Positions 54,036 to 63,350 of a stretch of 64,000 nt of DNA are shown here, one piece after another. Position 1 is the stretch's first letter, and each line of letters starts with the position of its first letter. Under the pieces are notes generated by a model. It saw only the letters and a list, made by a program, of their open reading frames with translations, was not told where the DNA came from and ran no database searches. This stretch comes from Alcanivorax limicola. Its GTDB lineage: Bacteria > Pseudomonadota > Gammaproteobacteria > Pseudomonadales > Alcanivoracaceae. The stretch is from assembly GCF_019931215.1 (NCBI RefSeq), contig NZ_JAIOUB010000004.1:310001-374000 (forward strand), given 5' to 3'. Both the position numbers and the translations under genes were made by a program.

Positions 54036-54956
54036 TCAGACCAACGTCAGCCAGCCACCATACTTTTCAGCCTTACCTTGCACGACATCAAAGTAAAGCG
54101 CCTGTAGTTGCTCGGTAATCGGCCCACGCCGCCCTTCGCCGATCAGGCGGCCATCCAGCTCACGAATCGGCGTAACTTCCGCCGCCGTGCCAGTGAAGAA
54201 CGCCTCATCAGCAACGTAGACCTCGTCGCGGGTAATGCGCTTCTCACGCACTTCGTAACCGCAGTCCGCCGCCAGGGTAAAGATGGTGCGACGGGTGATG
54301 CCGTCCAGGCAGGAGGTCAGCTCCGGCGTGTAGAGCACGCCATCGCGTACCAGGAAGATATTTTCGCCACTGCCTTCCGCCACGTAGCCTTCGTTATCCA
54401 GCAACAGCGCTTCATCGGCGCCACCGGACAGGGCTTCGTTCAGCGCCAGCATCGAGTTCATGTAGTTGCCATTGGCCTTGGCCTTGCACATGGTGATATT
54501 GACGTGGTGGCGCGTATAAGAGCTGGTACGCACCTTGATGCCCACTTCCAGCGCTTCCGGCGACATATAGGCCGGCCATTCCCAGCCCGCGACCATCAGG
54601 TGCACTTTCAGGTTGGCGGCGCGCAGGCCCATGCCTTCGCTGCCATAGAACGCCATGGGGCGCAGATAAGCGTGCGGCAAGCCATTGGCGCGCACGGCTT
54701 CGATCTGGGCAGCATTGACCTGCTCTTTCGTGAATGGCAGCTTCATCTGCAGAATGTGCGCCGAGCGGAACAGCCGATCAGTATGGTCCTGCAGACGGAA
54801 AATTGCCGGCCCCCGCGGGGTTTCGTAGGCGCGCACGCCTTCAAACACACCCATGCCGTAATGCAATGTATGAGTCAGTACATGGATCCGGGCATCACGC
54901 CAGGGAACCATCTCACCATCCAGCCAGATAAAGCCGTCACGATCTGCCATCGACAT
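54036..54956 (-). CDS. ilvE: Branched-chain amino-acid aminotransferase
   Basis: 306 residues. A PLP enzyme of fold type IV, last step of Leu/Ile/Val synthesis. Family blocks include GFIWLDGEMVPW, HYGMGVFEGVRAY, KANGNYMNSMLA (the PLP lysine lies in this region), GYVAEGSGENIF, and EAFFTGTAAEVTPI. ATG 54956 lies ten bases after GGGAG; 54950 is an alternative. It follows glnE on the same strand. Confidence 0.94.
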   Translation of the reverse strand: MSMADRDGFIWLDGEMVPWRDARIHVLTHTLHYGMGVFEGVRAYETPRGPAIFRLQDHTDRLFRSAHILQMKLPFTKEQVNAAQIEAVRANGLPHAYLRPMAFYGSEGMGLRAANLKVHLMVAGWEWPAYMSPEALEVGIKVRTSSYTRHHVNITMCKAKANGNYMNSMLALNEALSGGADEALLLDNEGYVAEGSGENIFLVRDGVLYTPELTSCLDGITRRTIFTLAADCGYEVREKRITRDEVYVADEAFFTGTAAEVTPIRELDGRLIGEGRRGPITEQLQALYFDVVQGKAEKYGGWLTLV

Positions 54957-55041
54957 GGCGCACATACTCCCGAAAAATCAATGCTGTAGAACGCTGGCTC
55001 GCCTCAATGAGCGACCAGCCTGCCAATTAACCTGCTGATAC

Positions 55042-55065
55042 TTTACGTGCCAATTTACGTGCCAA
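55042..55065. repeat. Exact 12-bp tandem duplication between glnE and ilvE
   Basis: TTTACGTGCCAA is present twice without interruption (55042-55053, 55054-55065). It lies in the 122-base gap between the end of glnE and the start of ilvE. No function is evident. Confidence 0.8.
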
Positions 55066-55078
55066 TACTGTGTGCTGG

Positions 55079-57949
55079 TCAGGCAAACCATTTATCCCAG
55101 ATCACACGCACCCCTTCGCGCAGCTCGGCAAACTCGCCGACGTCCACCTCGGAGGGTTCATTGCGAAGTGCCAATCGATGCGCCGCAGATCGGAAAGCGA
55201 GGTACGCTTCCCGCAGAAGGCCGGCGTCGTGGGCCGGCATCAGATCCAGTACTGCCAGGGTCTCCAGAAGCCGCACATTGTCAGTAAACCGGGTCAGGTC
55301 ACTGTGCTGTGAGGCCCATCGCAGAACGCCATATTGCACCATAAATTCAATATCGACGATACCACCAGGGTCCTGCTTGATGTGAAAGCGGCCACCCCGG
55401 TCCCCGCTGCTGAGATGCTGGATCATCTTCTCGCGCATCGCCAGCACCTCTTTGCGCAGTGCGTCAGCGTCCCGAGGCTCGCACAGCACGGCCTCACGGA
55501 TCGCATTGAAGCGCTCCCGGGCGCGCTGGCAGCCGGCCACGACCCGTGCCCGGACCAGCGCCTGATGCTCCCAGGTCCAGGCACGTTCACGCTGGTATTT
55601 CTCAAAGGCGCGCATGGAGCTGACCAGCAAGCCGGCCGACCCGGAAGGCCGCAGACGGCTGTCGACCTCATAGAGCTGGCCACTCATGGTGCGTGTCGTG
55701 ATGATATGAATGATGCGCTGACCAAGACGGGCGAAGAACTGCTCGTTGCTCACGGGCTTGTCGCCGTCGGTATTGCCGCCGCTGTCCGCATCATGCAGAA
55801 ACACCAGATCCAGATCCGAGTTGTGTCCCAACTCGATGCCGCCCAGCTTGCCGTAACCGACCACGACAAAGTCCGGCGTGCAGGGCTGACCATCTTCCCG
55901 GTGCGGCCGGCCATGGCGCGCCACCAGCGGCTTCCAGGCCAGTTGCACCACCTGATGCAGAATGGCCTCCGCCAGCCAGGTCAGGTAGTCACTGACTTTC
56001 ATCAGCGGCAATACCTGGGTGACCTCGGAGGCCGCCACGCGCAGCAGATGCGCCTGCTTGAAGTGCCGCAGCACTTCCATCTGCTGCTCCAGATCATCCT
56101 CGGCCACGCGCAGCAACTGCTGACGCAGCTCATCGTCCAGCTCGCTGCGTTGCGGTGGCGAATAGAGCGTGCGCGCGTCCAGCAATTCATCCAGCAGCAC
56201 CGGATGCCGGGTCATCTGCTCGGCAATCCAGGGGCTGGCGCCGGAGAGCTTGACCAGCTGCGTCAGGGCATGCGGGTTTTCCACCAGCAGCGCGATGTAG
56301 GCAGAGCGGCGGAGCACCGCTTCCAGAAACGCCAGCACCCGTTCGCAGGTCACCGGGCCCACCTGCTGATAGCCCAGGGTTTCCAGCAGGCGCGGCATCA
56401 ACCGGTCCAGCCGCTCGCGGGCGATGGTCTGCATGTTGGCCACCGCGCGCCCCTCGCGGAACGCTTCAAGCTGCGCCAGCATCGGCTCGGGTTCGGCAAT
56501 GCCGACGCCTTCCAACAGTGCCACGGCAGCCGTGTCATCCAGCATGCCCAGCCACAGATCCAGTAACTCGCGGTCTGCGCCTTCCACGTCCTGCTGCTCT
56601 GATTCCGGGTCTGCAATCACCTGGCTGAAGTGGTAGCGCACCTGTTCGCGGCGACGGGCCAGAGCACGCTCACAACTGCGTCGATCCCGGAAGCCCATGG
56701 CCAGGGCCAGACGCGCCCAGCCGTCCTCGTTTTCCGGCAGACGCTGGGTCTGGCGGTCTGCCACGGCCTGCAACCGGTGCTCGACATTGCGCAGGAACAC
56801 GTAGGCGTCACGCAGCTCTTCGGCAACCTCCTCGGGCAACAGGTCCTGCTCCACCAGTTGCGGCAATACTTCCAGCAGATTGGCGCGGCGCAGCCCGGGC
56901 AGCTGCCCGCCACGGATCAGCTGAAACGCCTGCACGATAAATTCTACTTCGCGGATGCCGCCGGGGCCGAGCTTCACATCCGACTGAATGCCCTTGCGGC
57001 GCACTTCGCGCTCGATCAGGGATTTCATTTCCCGCAGCGAGGCAAAGGCGCCGTAGTCGATATAGCGCCGATACACAAACGGTTGCAGGCGACGAATCAT
57101 GCGCTCGCCGGCAACGGTGTCCCCCGCCACGGCGCGGATCTTGACCATCGCGTAGCGTTCCCACTCACGCCCTTGCTCTTCGTAGTAACCTTCCATGGCG
57201 TCAAAGCCAATGGCCAGCGCCCCGGCACCGCCCCAGGGGCGCAGCCGCATGTCCACGCGGAAGACAAAGCCATCTGCCGTCGCCTGATCCAGCATGCGGA
57301 TCAGGGCCTGGCCCAGACGCACAAAGAACTGATGGTGGCTCATGCCACGCCGGTGGCCCTCGATATCGCCCTCGTGCTCGTAGGCAAAAATCAGGTCGAT
57401 GTCCGAGGACAGGTTGAGTTCGCGGGCACCCAGCTTGCCCATGGCGAAGACCACCAGACGCACAGGCTGGCCATCCGGGCCCAGGGGCGTGCCCTCTTTG
57501 TCGCAAGCGCGTTGATACAGGCGGGTCAGGGCAGCATCGATCAGCGTATCCGCCAGCAGGGACAGATCCGCCACGGTGCTGTGGTAGTCCCCGTATCCGC
57601 AGAGATCGCGCCAGATGATGCGCGTCATATGCCGATGGCGCAGCAGCCGCAGGCCCGCCTGAAGGCTGATGTCGTCGTCAGCCTCGGCCAGCACGTTGTC
57701 GATATCCTGCGCCAGTGTTGTCGCGTCCAGCGGCTCGCTCAGTCGGCCGGGCTCGGCCAGCCACGCGGGCAGCTCGGGGGAGCGCGCCATGCGCTCCGCC
57801 ACGTAGTCAGAGCCGGTCCAGACCTTGACCAGATCGGGGGCCAGTGCATCGGGCAGCACGCCGCCCACCTCGGCAAAGCGTTGCCAGTGCGCAGAAAGTG
57901 CCTCGGCCAACGGGGCCGGCAGGGATGTGAAATCAGGTGACGTTGTCAT
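55079..57949 (-). CDS. glnE: Bifunctional glutamine-synthetase adenylyltransferase/deadenylase
   Basis: 956 residues, the usual length. Two nucleotidyltransferase domains: the N-terminal one with FAMGKLGARELNLSSDIDLIFAYE (deadenylase) and the C-terminal one with VVGYGKLGGIELGHNSDLDLVFLHD (adenylyltransferase), each showing the GKLG...SDxDL active-site pattern. It adjusts glutamine synthetase activity to nitrogen status in response to PII. ilvE lies downstream and a GspE-type gene 75 bases upstream. Confidence 0.96.
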   Translation of the reverse strand: MTTSPDFTSLPAPLAEALSAHWQRFAEVGGVLPDALAPDLVKVWTGSDYVAERMARSPELPAWLAEPGRLSEPLDATTLAQDIDNVLAEADDDISLQAGLRLLRHRHMTRIIWRDLCGYGDYHSTVADLSLLADTLIDAALTRLYQRACDKEGTPLGPDGQPVRLVVFAMGKLGARELNLSSDIDLIFAYEHEGDIEGHRRGMSHHQFFVRLGQALIRMLDQATADGFVFRVDMRLRPWGGAGALAIGFDAMEGYYEEQGREWERYAMVKIRAVAGDTVAGERMIRRLQPFVYRRYIDYGAFASLREMKSLIEREVRRKGIQSDVKLGPGGIREVEFIVQAFQLIRGGQLPGLRRANLLEVLPQLVEQDLLPEEVAEELRDAYVFLRNVEHRLQAVADRQTQRLPENEDGWARLALAMGFRDRRSCERALARRREQVRYHFSQVIADPESEQQDVEGADRELLDLWLGMLDDTAAVALLEGVGIAEPEPMLAQLEAFREGRAVANMQTIARERLDRLMPRLLETLGYQQVGPVTCERVLAFLEAVLRRSAYIALLVENPHALTQLVKLSGASPWIAEQMTRHPVLLDELLDARTLYSPPQRSELDDELRQQLLRVAEDDLEQQMEVLRHFKQAHLLRVAASEVTQVLPLMKVSDYLTWLAEAILHQVVQLAWKPLVARHGRPHREDGQPCTPDFVVVGYGKLGGIELGHNSDLDLVFLHDADSGGNTDGDKPVSNEQFFARLGQRIIHIITTRTMSGQLYEVDSRLRPSGSAGLLVSSMRAFEKYQRERAWTWEHQALVRARVVAGCQRARERFNAIREAVLCEPRDADALRKEVLAMREKMIQHLSSGDRGGRFHIKQDPGGIVDIEFMVQYGVLRWASQHSDLTRFTDNVRLLETLAVLDLMPAHDAGLLREAYLAFRSAAHRLALRNEPSEVDVGEFAELREGVRVIWDKWFA

Positions 57950-58024
57950 GCGGCGCTATTGTCGGTGGTGACGAAGCAGAAAGAAAGGGCGAGCACCGCC
58001 GGTGCTACGGCCCCGGCAACACAT

Positions 58025-59881
58025 CTATCCCAACAACACATCCTGCTGCGGCGTCACACGCAGGATCTCCTCCACCGTGGTCAGCCCGCGCGCGACTTTT
58101 TGTGCGCCGCTGATGCGCAGCGGCTTCATGCCCGCTTTCAACGCCGCCCGGGTAATCGCCTCCAGATCGCCGCCCCGGCTGATAACGCCCTTGAGCGCCG
58201 TGCTCATGGGCATGGTCTCGTAGACGCCCATACGGCCGAGATAGCCGGTGCCCCGGCATTCGAGACAGCCCACCGGGCGATAGACCTGTTCCGGCGCCTT
58301 GATCTTGAAGGGTCGGGTCAGCTCTTCCCAGGCCGCCGGGTCCGTGGGCACCGCCGCCTTGCAGTGCGGGCACAGTGTGCGCACCAGCCGCTGGGCCATC
58401 ACCCCGACCACCGTGGCGGTCACCAGGTAGGCCGGCACGCCCAGATCAATCAGGCGCGTGACGGAGCTGGGTGCATCATTGGTATGCAATGTGGACAGCA
58501 CCAGGTGCCCGGTCAGCGCCGCCTGAATGGCCATGTCCGCCGTTTGCAGATCGCGGATCTCACCGATCATGATGATGTCCGGGTCTTGCCGCAGCAGCGC
58601 CTTTACGCCCTGGGCAAAGCCCACATCAATGCCATGCTGGACCTGCATCTGGTTGAAGCTGGGCTCGACCATCTCGATCGGGTCTTCAATGGTGCAGACA
58701 TTCACTTCGGGGGTGGATAGCAGCTTCAGCGTCGAATAAAGCGTTGTCGTCTTGCCCGACCCGGTGGGGCCGGTCACGAAGACAATGCCGTTGTTATTGC
58801 TGGTCATGCGCTGCCAGGTGGCGAAATCCTCTTTCGAGAACCCCAGCTGGTCAAAACTGCGCACCAGCACGTCCGGATCAAAGATCCGCATCACCATCTT
58901 TTCGCCGAAGGCGGTGGGCAGCGTGGAGATACGCAGCTCCACCTCATCGCCGTCCGGCGTCTTGGTCTTCAGACGGCCATCCTGGGGCTTGCGCTTCTCG
59001 GCCACATTCAGGCGCGTGAGAATCTTCAGCCGGCTGGTCACGGCCGCCATGATGGCGGCGGGCATTTCGTATACGTCGTGCAGCACGCCATCAATACGAA
59101 ACCGCATGCGCCCGGTGTCCCGGCGTGGCTCCAGATGAATGTCGCTGGCCCGCTGGCCGAAGGCGTACTGCAATATCCAGTCGACGATATTCACCACATG
59201 CTGATCATCAGCATCCGGTGTGCCCTTGCTCTGCCCCACTTCCAGCAGCTGCTCGAAGTTGGTGACGGCGCTGGCATTCTGGCCGCCCCGGTCACGGGCG
59301 CCGGCCATGGAGCGGCTGAGGTTGTAGAACTCGATGCGATAGCGGCGCAGCTGCTCGGGATTGACCAGCACGACCTCCAGCTCCCGCTCCCGCAGCACAT
59401 GACTCAGGTGCTCCTCCCATGTCCGCCGGAACGGCTGATCACAGGCCACCACCACCTTTTCCCTGTTCACTTCCACGGCCAGAATGCCGTGGCGTTCGGA
59501 AAAGGCGTAGGACATCAGGGTTGTGATCTGCTCCACCTCGGCCTTGAGGGGATCAATGTGGAAAACGGGCAATCCGGCGCGCCCCGCCAGCCAGGCGGTC
59601 AGACGGTCCAGATCCAGTATGCCGCCCTTCTCGCCACGGTCTGCAATGCGGTATTTCGCCACGATCTGCAGCGGATGCCAGCCTATTTCCTCCTTTTCAC
59701 GCGGGGTCGTGGAGATCACGTTGTAGTCTTCGCGAGATACCCTGCCTTCATCCAGCAGTTCGCGCATGACCCAGCGCACGTCTATTTCCAGGCCGGCGTG
59801 AGCGCCGGGCGAGGCAGCCTTGGCAGACAAGCAGTTCCCCTTGCAGATCAGTGGTTTGCCGGGCGGACGGTCTGACAGCAC
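58025..59881 (-). CDS. GspE/PulE-type secretion or pilus ATPase
   Basis: 618 residues. An N-terminal T2SSE-type domain (to about residue 180) is followed by the hexameric motor: Walker A GPTGSGKTTT, Walker B DPDIIMIGEIRD, His box LSTLHTNDAPSS, and the tetracysteine zinc site CPHC/CLEC. No other secretion or pilus genes are adjacent, so it is an orphan member; it could serve type II secretion or type IV pili. The start is a GTG at 59881 with GGGGG close upstream. It precedes glnE by 75 bases. Confidence 0.88.
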   Translation of the reverse strand: MLSDRPPGKPLICKGNCLSAKAASPGAHAGLEIDVRWVMRELLDEGRVSREDYNVISTTPREKEEIGWHPLQIVAKYRIADRGEKGGILDLDRLTAWLAGRAGLPVFHIDPLKAEVEQITTLMSYAFSERHGILAVEVNREKVVVACDQPFRRTWEEHLSHVLRERELEVVLVNPEQLRRYRIEFYNLSRSMAGARDRGGQNASAVTNFEQLLEVGQSKGTPDADDQHVVNIVDWILQYAFGQRASDIHLEPRRDTGRMRFRIDGVLHDVYEMPAAIMAAVTSRLKILTRLNVAEKRKPQDGRLKTKTPDGDEVELRISTLPTAFGEKMVMRIFDPDVLVRSFDQLGFSKEDFATWQRMTSNNNGIVFVTGPTGSGKTTTLYSTLKLLSTPEVNVCTIEDPIEMVEPSFNQMQVQHGIDVGFAQGVKALLRQDPDIIMIGEIRDLQTADMAIQAALTGHLVLSTLHTNDAPSSVTRLIDLGVPAYLVTATVVGVMAQRLVRTLCPHCKAAVPTDPAAWEELTRPFKIKAPEQVYRPVGCLECRGTGYLGRMGVYETMPMSTALKGVISRGGDLEAITRAALKAGMKPLRISGAQKVARGLTTVEEILRVTPQQDVLLG

Positions 59882-59978
59882 AGCCCCCGGTCTGATCCAT
59901 CTAGCGTCCAGCGTCCCGCAGCCGACGTCAAGCGCGACATGCCGCCGCGATCAGACGCCGGTCACACTCGTACGACCA

Positions 59979-61724
59979 TCAGATCGACAGTTTGCCACCA
60001 ATGATGCGCATTGCCTTGAGCCGGCGCCCCGAGGCGGACTCGTTGACGTTGAGCACATGGTCACCAATACGCTCGAGCCGGTTGAGGATATCGATAAAGA
60101 TCACCCCGGCGCGCGGCGCGTAGGCACTCTTTTCCAGGCGTGTGAAATGATTGTCACGGAACTGGTCACGCAACAGGTCGACCTTGTCTTCAAGCTCAAT
60201 GGCCCGCTTCAGATCCACCAGACTCGGCGCCCTGGCTACGTTGGCGTTCATGAACTGAATCCCGTCGCGCAACGCCGCCATCATTTGCTGCATCTCCTGG
60301 CTGGCTTCTTCCGGCCAGCCAGAGCCGGATTCCTTCATCCGCTCCGTCAGCTTGGCGATCTGATAGTAGATATCCGCGATACGCTCCAGATCGTTGATCA
60401 TGGTCTGGATAAAGCGGATACGCTCGGTCGTCTGGTGCTCAAGGTGCGTCCGCTCACTGATCCGCACCAGGTAATCGGAGATCTCGATCTCCAGCTGGTC
60501 GGTGGCCTGCTCATACTTGTGAATCTTCTCGATGGCCTTGATGCTGTCCACATCGGGGTTGAACAACAGCTCATTAACCGCGTCATGCATGGTTTCCACC
60601 AGTGTCGCGAACTGCTGGGTTTCCTTCTGCGCCTGCTCCAGCGCCAACGCCGGTGACACCATGACGCCCGCGCTGATGTAACGCAGGTGGAACTCATCCT
60701 CCTCGCCGCCCCGATCCGGCTGGATATACTCCACGAAACGCACCAGATAGGGCACGGCGGCGAACAGCAGCACCACGTTCAGCACATTAAAGGTGGTATG
60801 GAACAGCGATAACGCCAAGGTGGCATTCGAGCGTGATTCAACGTCCCCCGCCATGATCGACACGGTGCTGCCAGTGGTCATCTGCAGGATGCTGTCCATC
60901 AGATGCAGCACCGGATAGATGATGGCCATCATCCAGATGACGCCGATAATATTGAAGAAGAAGTGGAACCGCGCCGCCCGCTTGGCATGCACGTTACCCA
61001 CCATCGCAGCAATATTGGCCGTCACCGTGGTGCCGATGTTCTCACCCAGAATCATGGCAGCGGCAATCGGGAAGGATATCCAGCCCTCGAACAGCATCAC
61101 CAGCGTGATGGTGGTAGCCGCTGAAGAGGATTGGGTCATCAGCGTCAGAATGGTGCCGACAAAGACAAACAGCACAAGTGACAGGTAACCGTAATCCGAG
61201 AAGCTGTCCAGAAAGGCCAGCATCGCCGGGTTGCTGTGGATATCCGGCACCGAGCCCTTGATGAACTCCAGGCCGATAAACAGGATACCGAAGCCGACCA
61301 TGGCCTCGGCGATGTTCCGCCAGCGGCTGTTATTGGAGAAAAGAAAGGCGAAGAACAGGCCGATCACCGCCAGCGCAATCGGCGTGATCTGGAACTTGAA
61401 GCCGAACAGCGCCACCATCCAGGCGGTGATGGTGGTGCCAATATTGGCCCCCATGATCACGCCCGTGGACTGTACAAAGGTCAGCAGCCCGGCATTCACG
61501 AAGCTGACCGTCATGACCGTGGTGGTGGTCGACGACTGGGTGATCGCCGTGGTGGCAAAGCCCGTCACCACCCCGGTGGCCCGGTTGCGCGTCATACCGC
61601 TGAGGATGCTCTTCAGCCGGTCGCCGGCAACGTTCTGCAGCCCCTCACTGAAGATCTTCATCCCGAAGATGAAGACCCCCAGGGCACCAATCAGCTGCAG
61701 GAAATCGAAAAGCGAGTAATCCAT
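59979..61724 (-). CDS. Na/Pi cotransporter (NptA/YjbB type) with PhoU domain
   Basis: 581 residues. Two halves of a PNaS transporter with signature repeats (GMTRNRATGVVTGFATTAITQSSTTTTVM and LTLMTQSSSAATTITLVML, the QSSS/QSST motifs) across about eight membrane helices to residue 330, then a cytoplasmic PhoU-like helical domain (two repeats, about 360-560). It moves phosphate with sodium, often outward in YjbB. ATG 61724 has AAGG upstream; a TTG at 61727 is adjacent. An inverted repeat 110 bases upstream may be regulatory. Confidence 0.88.
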   Translation of the reverse strand: MDYSLFDFLQLIGALGVFIFGMKIFSEGLQNVAGDRLKSILSGMTRNRATGVVTGFATTAITQSSTTTTVMTVSFVNAGLLTFVQSTGVIMGANIGTTITAWMVALFGFKFQITPIALAVIGLFFAFLFSNNSRWRNIAEAMVGFGILFIGLEFIKGSVPDIHSNPAMLAFLDSFSDYGYLSLVLFVFVGTILTLMTQSSSAATTITLVMLFEGWISFPIAAAMILGENIGTTVTANIAAMVGNVHAKRAARFHFFFNIIGVIWMMAIIYPVLHLMDSILQMTTGSTVSIMAGDVESRSNATLALSLFHTTFNVLNVVLLFAAVPYLVRFVEYIQPDRGGEEDEFHLRYISAGVMVSPALALEQAQKETQQFATLVETMHDAVNELLFNPDVDSIKAIEKIHKYEQATDQLEIEISDYLVRISERTHLEHQTTERIRFIQTMINDLERIADIYYQIAKLTERMKESGSGWPEEASQEMQQMMAALRDGIQFMNANVARAPSLVDLKRAIELEDKVDLLRDQFRDNHFTRLEKSAYAPRAGVIFIDILNRLERIGDHVLNVNESASGRRLKAMRIIGGKLSI

Positions 61725-62433
61725 CAATCAGGCCTTCTGTTTCGCCGACGTTTCCAGGCGCCACACACGGCAGCTGTGCGTCACTCCGGGGCTGCGCGCG
61801 AATTGTAAAGTAACCGTCATGCCACTGTGAACTTACTTGTCATAAAAATGGCAAACATCATATTTAACAATAACTTGCGCACACCACCCAGACTCACCGC
61901 ATCTTCCGGGGCATGGATGGTGGAGCCCTGTGTGCTGATCTATAGCGCGATGATGAGCCCGTCACCGGTTACCGGGACCGGATGGCAGGGGCTTCAGCGA
62001 TTCACTCACTGCCGGCCCCCTGCTGCGGGACCCCGTCCAGCAGTTGCGTGGCTGGTGGCGCCCAACCGGATTCAGCGGTGGGGGGGGCACATGATCGGCA
62101 TCATCATCACCCCGAGGATCATTACCCTGCCCGCCGGGACCGAGCTGTAGATTCTGTTCTTTCATATTCTTCAGATACTGCTCGCGGAGTCGCACTTTGC
62201 AAGTGCAGCATGCACAGCAGAATGCTTCGGGGATTTGCGGCGGGCGAACTCGTTGGCCTTGGCGCCACTAAAACAGCTCAGCATGGCATTTCTAATGCTT
62301 GCTATATCTAAGACTTCTGCGAAGCTGGTATCTAGATCATTGCCCTTCTACGGATGGGGAGCACCGCCTCCAACGTCCTTAACGTTCGTTCATACATGGA
62401 TACATGCATTTCAGCGAGACTCGAGGCATATAA
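61725..62433. other. Long intergenic region with no supported gene
   Basis: About 700 bases. The left end carries an inverted repeat at 61837-61854; the rest shows no ORF with clear coding character. Minus-strand 61962-62165 and plus-strand 62235-62555 can be read as small proteins, but both lack convincing family or composition support. Base composition drops from GC-rich to AT-rich across this stretch. Confidence 0.5.
61837..61854. promoter_or_regulatory. Inverted repeat upstream of the phosphate transporter
   Basis: TTGTCAT-AAAA-ATGGCAA is an inverted repeat with one mismatch. The left half resembles a Pho-box half (CTGTCAT), and the neighbour is a phosphate transporter, so PhoB control is possible. 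The second half matches a Pho box poorly and the orientation is not the usual one, so the assignment is weak. Confidence 0.25.
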
Positions 62434-62568
62434 ATGACACATGCAAAGAAAATTGCAGCGCTTTTTCTTATGGTTTTAATTGTTATTGCTTATGTTATTT
62501 TTGCACCATGGGTAAGGCACTGCTTTTTGCTCGGCGAGTGCATGAGTATAATTAAAGGAATTTTTTGA
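62434..62568 (+). CDS. Predicted 44-residue single-helix membrane peptide
   Basis: Too short for most gene calls. GAGG sits seven bases before ATG 62434. The product has a short basic start (MTHAKK), one strong transmembrane helix (IAALFLMVLIVIAYVIFAPW) and a short tail with two Cys residues (RHCFLLGECMS). It is AT-rich. Its layout is like type I toxins of the Hok/Ldr sort, but no antisense RNA gene is visible, and many other small membrane proteins look similar. It is not recognised from a named family. Confidence 0.45.
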   Translation: MTHAKKIAALFLMVLIVIAYVIFAPWVRHCFLLGECMSIIKGIF

Positions 62569-62757
62569 GCATACTGCATCTTCTGACACCCGAGTGACGG
62601 AGGCATGCCCCGCCGCGCTACAACATGATGCCGGGGATTTTCGAGGCGCAAGTGCCTATTATCCGTACCAGATGGCAGATGGAGGTGGCGCGCCGGAAGC
62701 ACCGCGGGCACACATCCCATAATTAAGCCTCACTTCTCTGCCATGGATGGAGCAACC

Positions 62758-63276
62758 ATGTTTGCCAGGACCAGACTGACCTCATATGCGAAAAAGGCAC
62801 CGCTACTGGCGACCACACTACTGGCGCTCTGCCTTCAAGGCTGCAATTCCTTCGGCTACTACCCCAACGATGTCGACGGGGGCCTGCTTGGAAGATGCCT
62901 GGCTCTGGCCACGAATTTTGAGATCTATCAGGCCAAGAGGGCTACGGTCTTCCAATCGGAGAGGATTTCATTTCCAGAAGGAGGCGAGCCCAGCTTCGCC
63001 ATGAGAGAGAGTATAAAAAATGGGCGTGACTGGCGTGTCGGAACCCTTGAGAAAGGCTCTCGGGTCGAGATAACGAAGGTCACGACCTACGAACCGATTT
63101 GGGTTCCCTACTACTTGAGAATCATTGTTCGCGTGCTGGACGGTGAGCATTCCGGCATGGAGATGGACTTGGCAACTTATGCTCGCTATCACCCGAGACC
63201 CGCCGTAGTCACATCAGCAACCCTTGATCCGGCAGAGGTTGAGTTCATACCCGACTATCTCATCGACTGCGAGTAG
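62758..63276 (+). CDS. Hypothetical lipoprotein
   Basis: 172 residues. A basic N-terminus, a hydrophobic stretch (LLATTLLALCL) and the lipobox LQGC predict signal-peptidase II cleavage before Cys at about residue 29. The mature part has about 140 residues rich in charged and aromatic residues with no motif I recognise; the EKGSRVEITKVTTYEP region may be beta-strand rich. ATG 62758 has GGAG six bases upstream. The function is unknown. Confidence 0.65.
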   Translation: MFARTRLTSYAKKAPLLATTLLALCLQGCNSFGYYPNDVDGGLLGRCLALATNFEIYQAKRATVFQSERISFPEGGEPSFAMRESIKNGRDWRVGTLEKGSRVEITKVTTYEPIWVPYYLRIIVRVLDGEHSGMEMDLATYARYHPRPAVVTSATLDPAEVEFIPDYLIDCE

Positions 63277-63350
63277 GCATTGTGTCTCCAAAGATCTGCT
63301 GTCTACACCAACCACTGCTGAACGTCATACCACGGAGACGTAGACAATCC

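Noticed and set aside
61962-62165. Small Gly/Pro-rich minus-strand ORF (MKEQNLQLGPGGQG...)
   Set aside because: No convincing ribosome-binding site, no family resemblance and low-complexity composition; probably a chance frame in GC-rich DNA.
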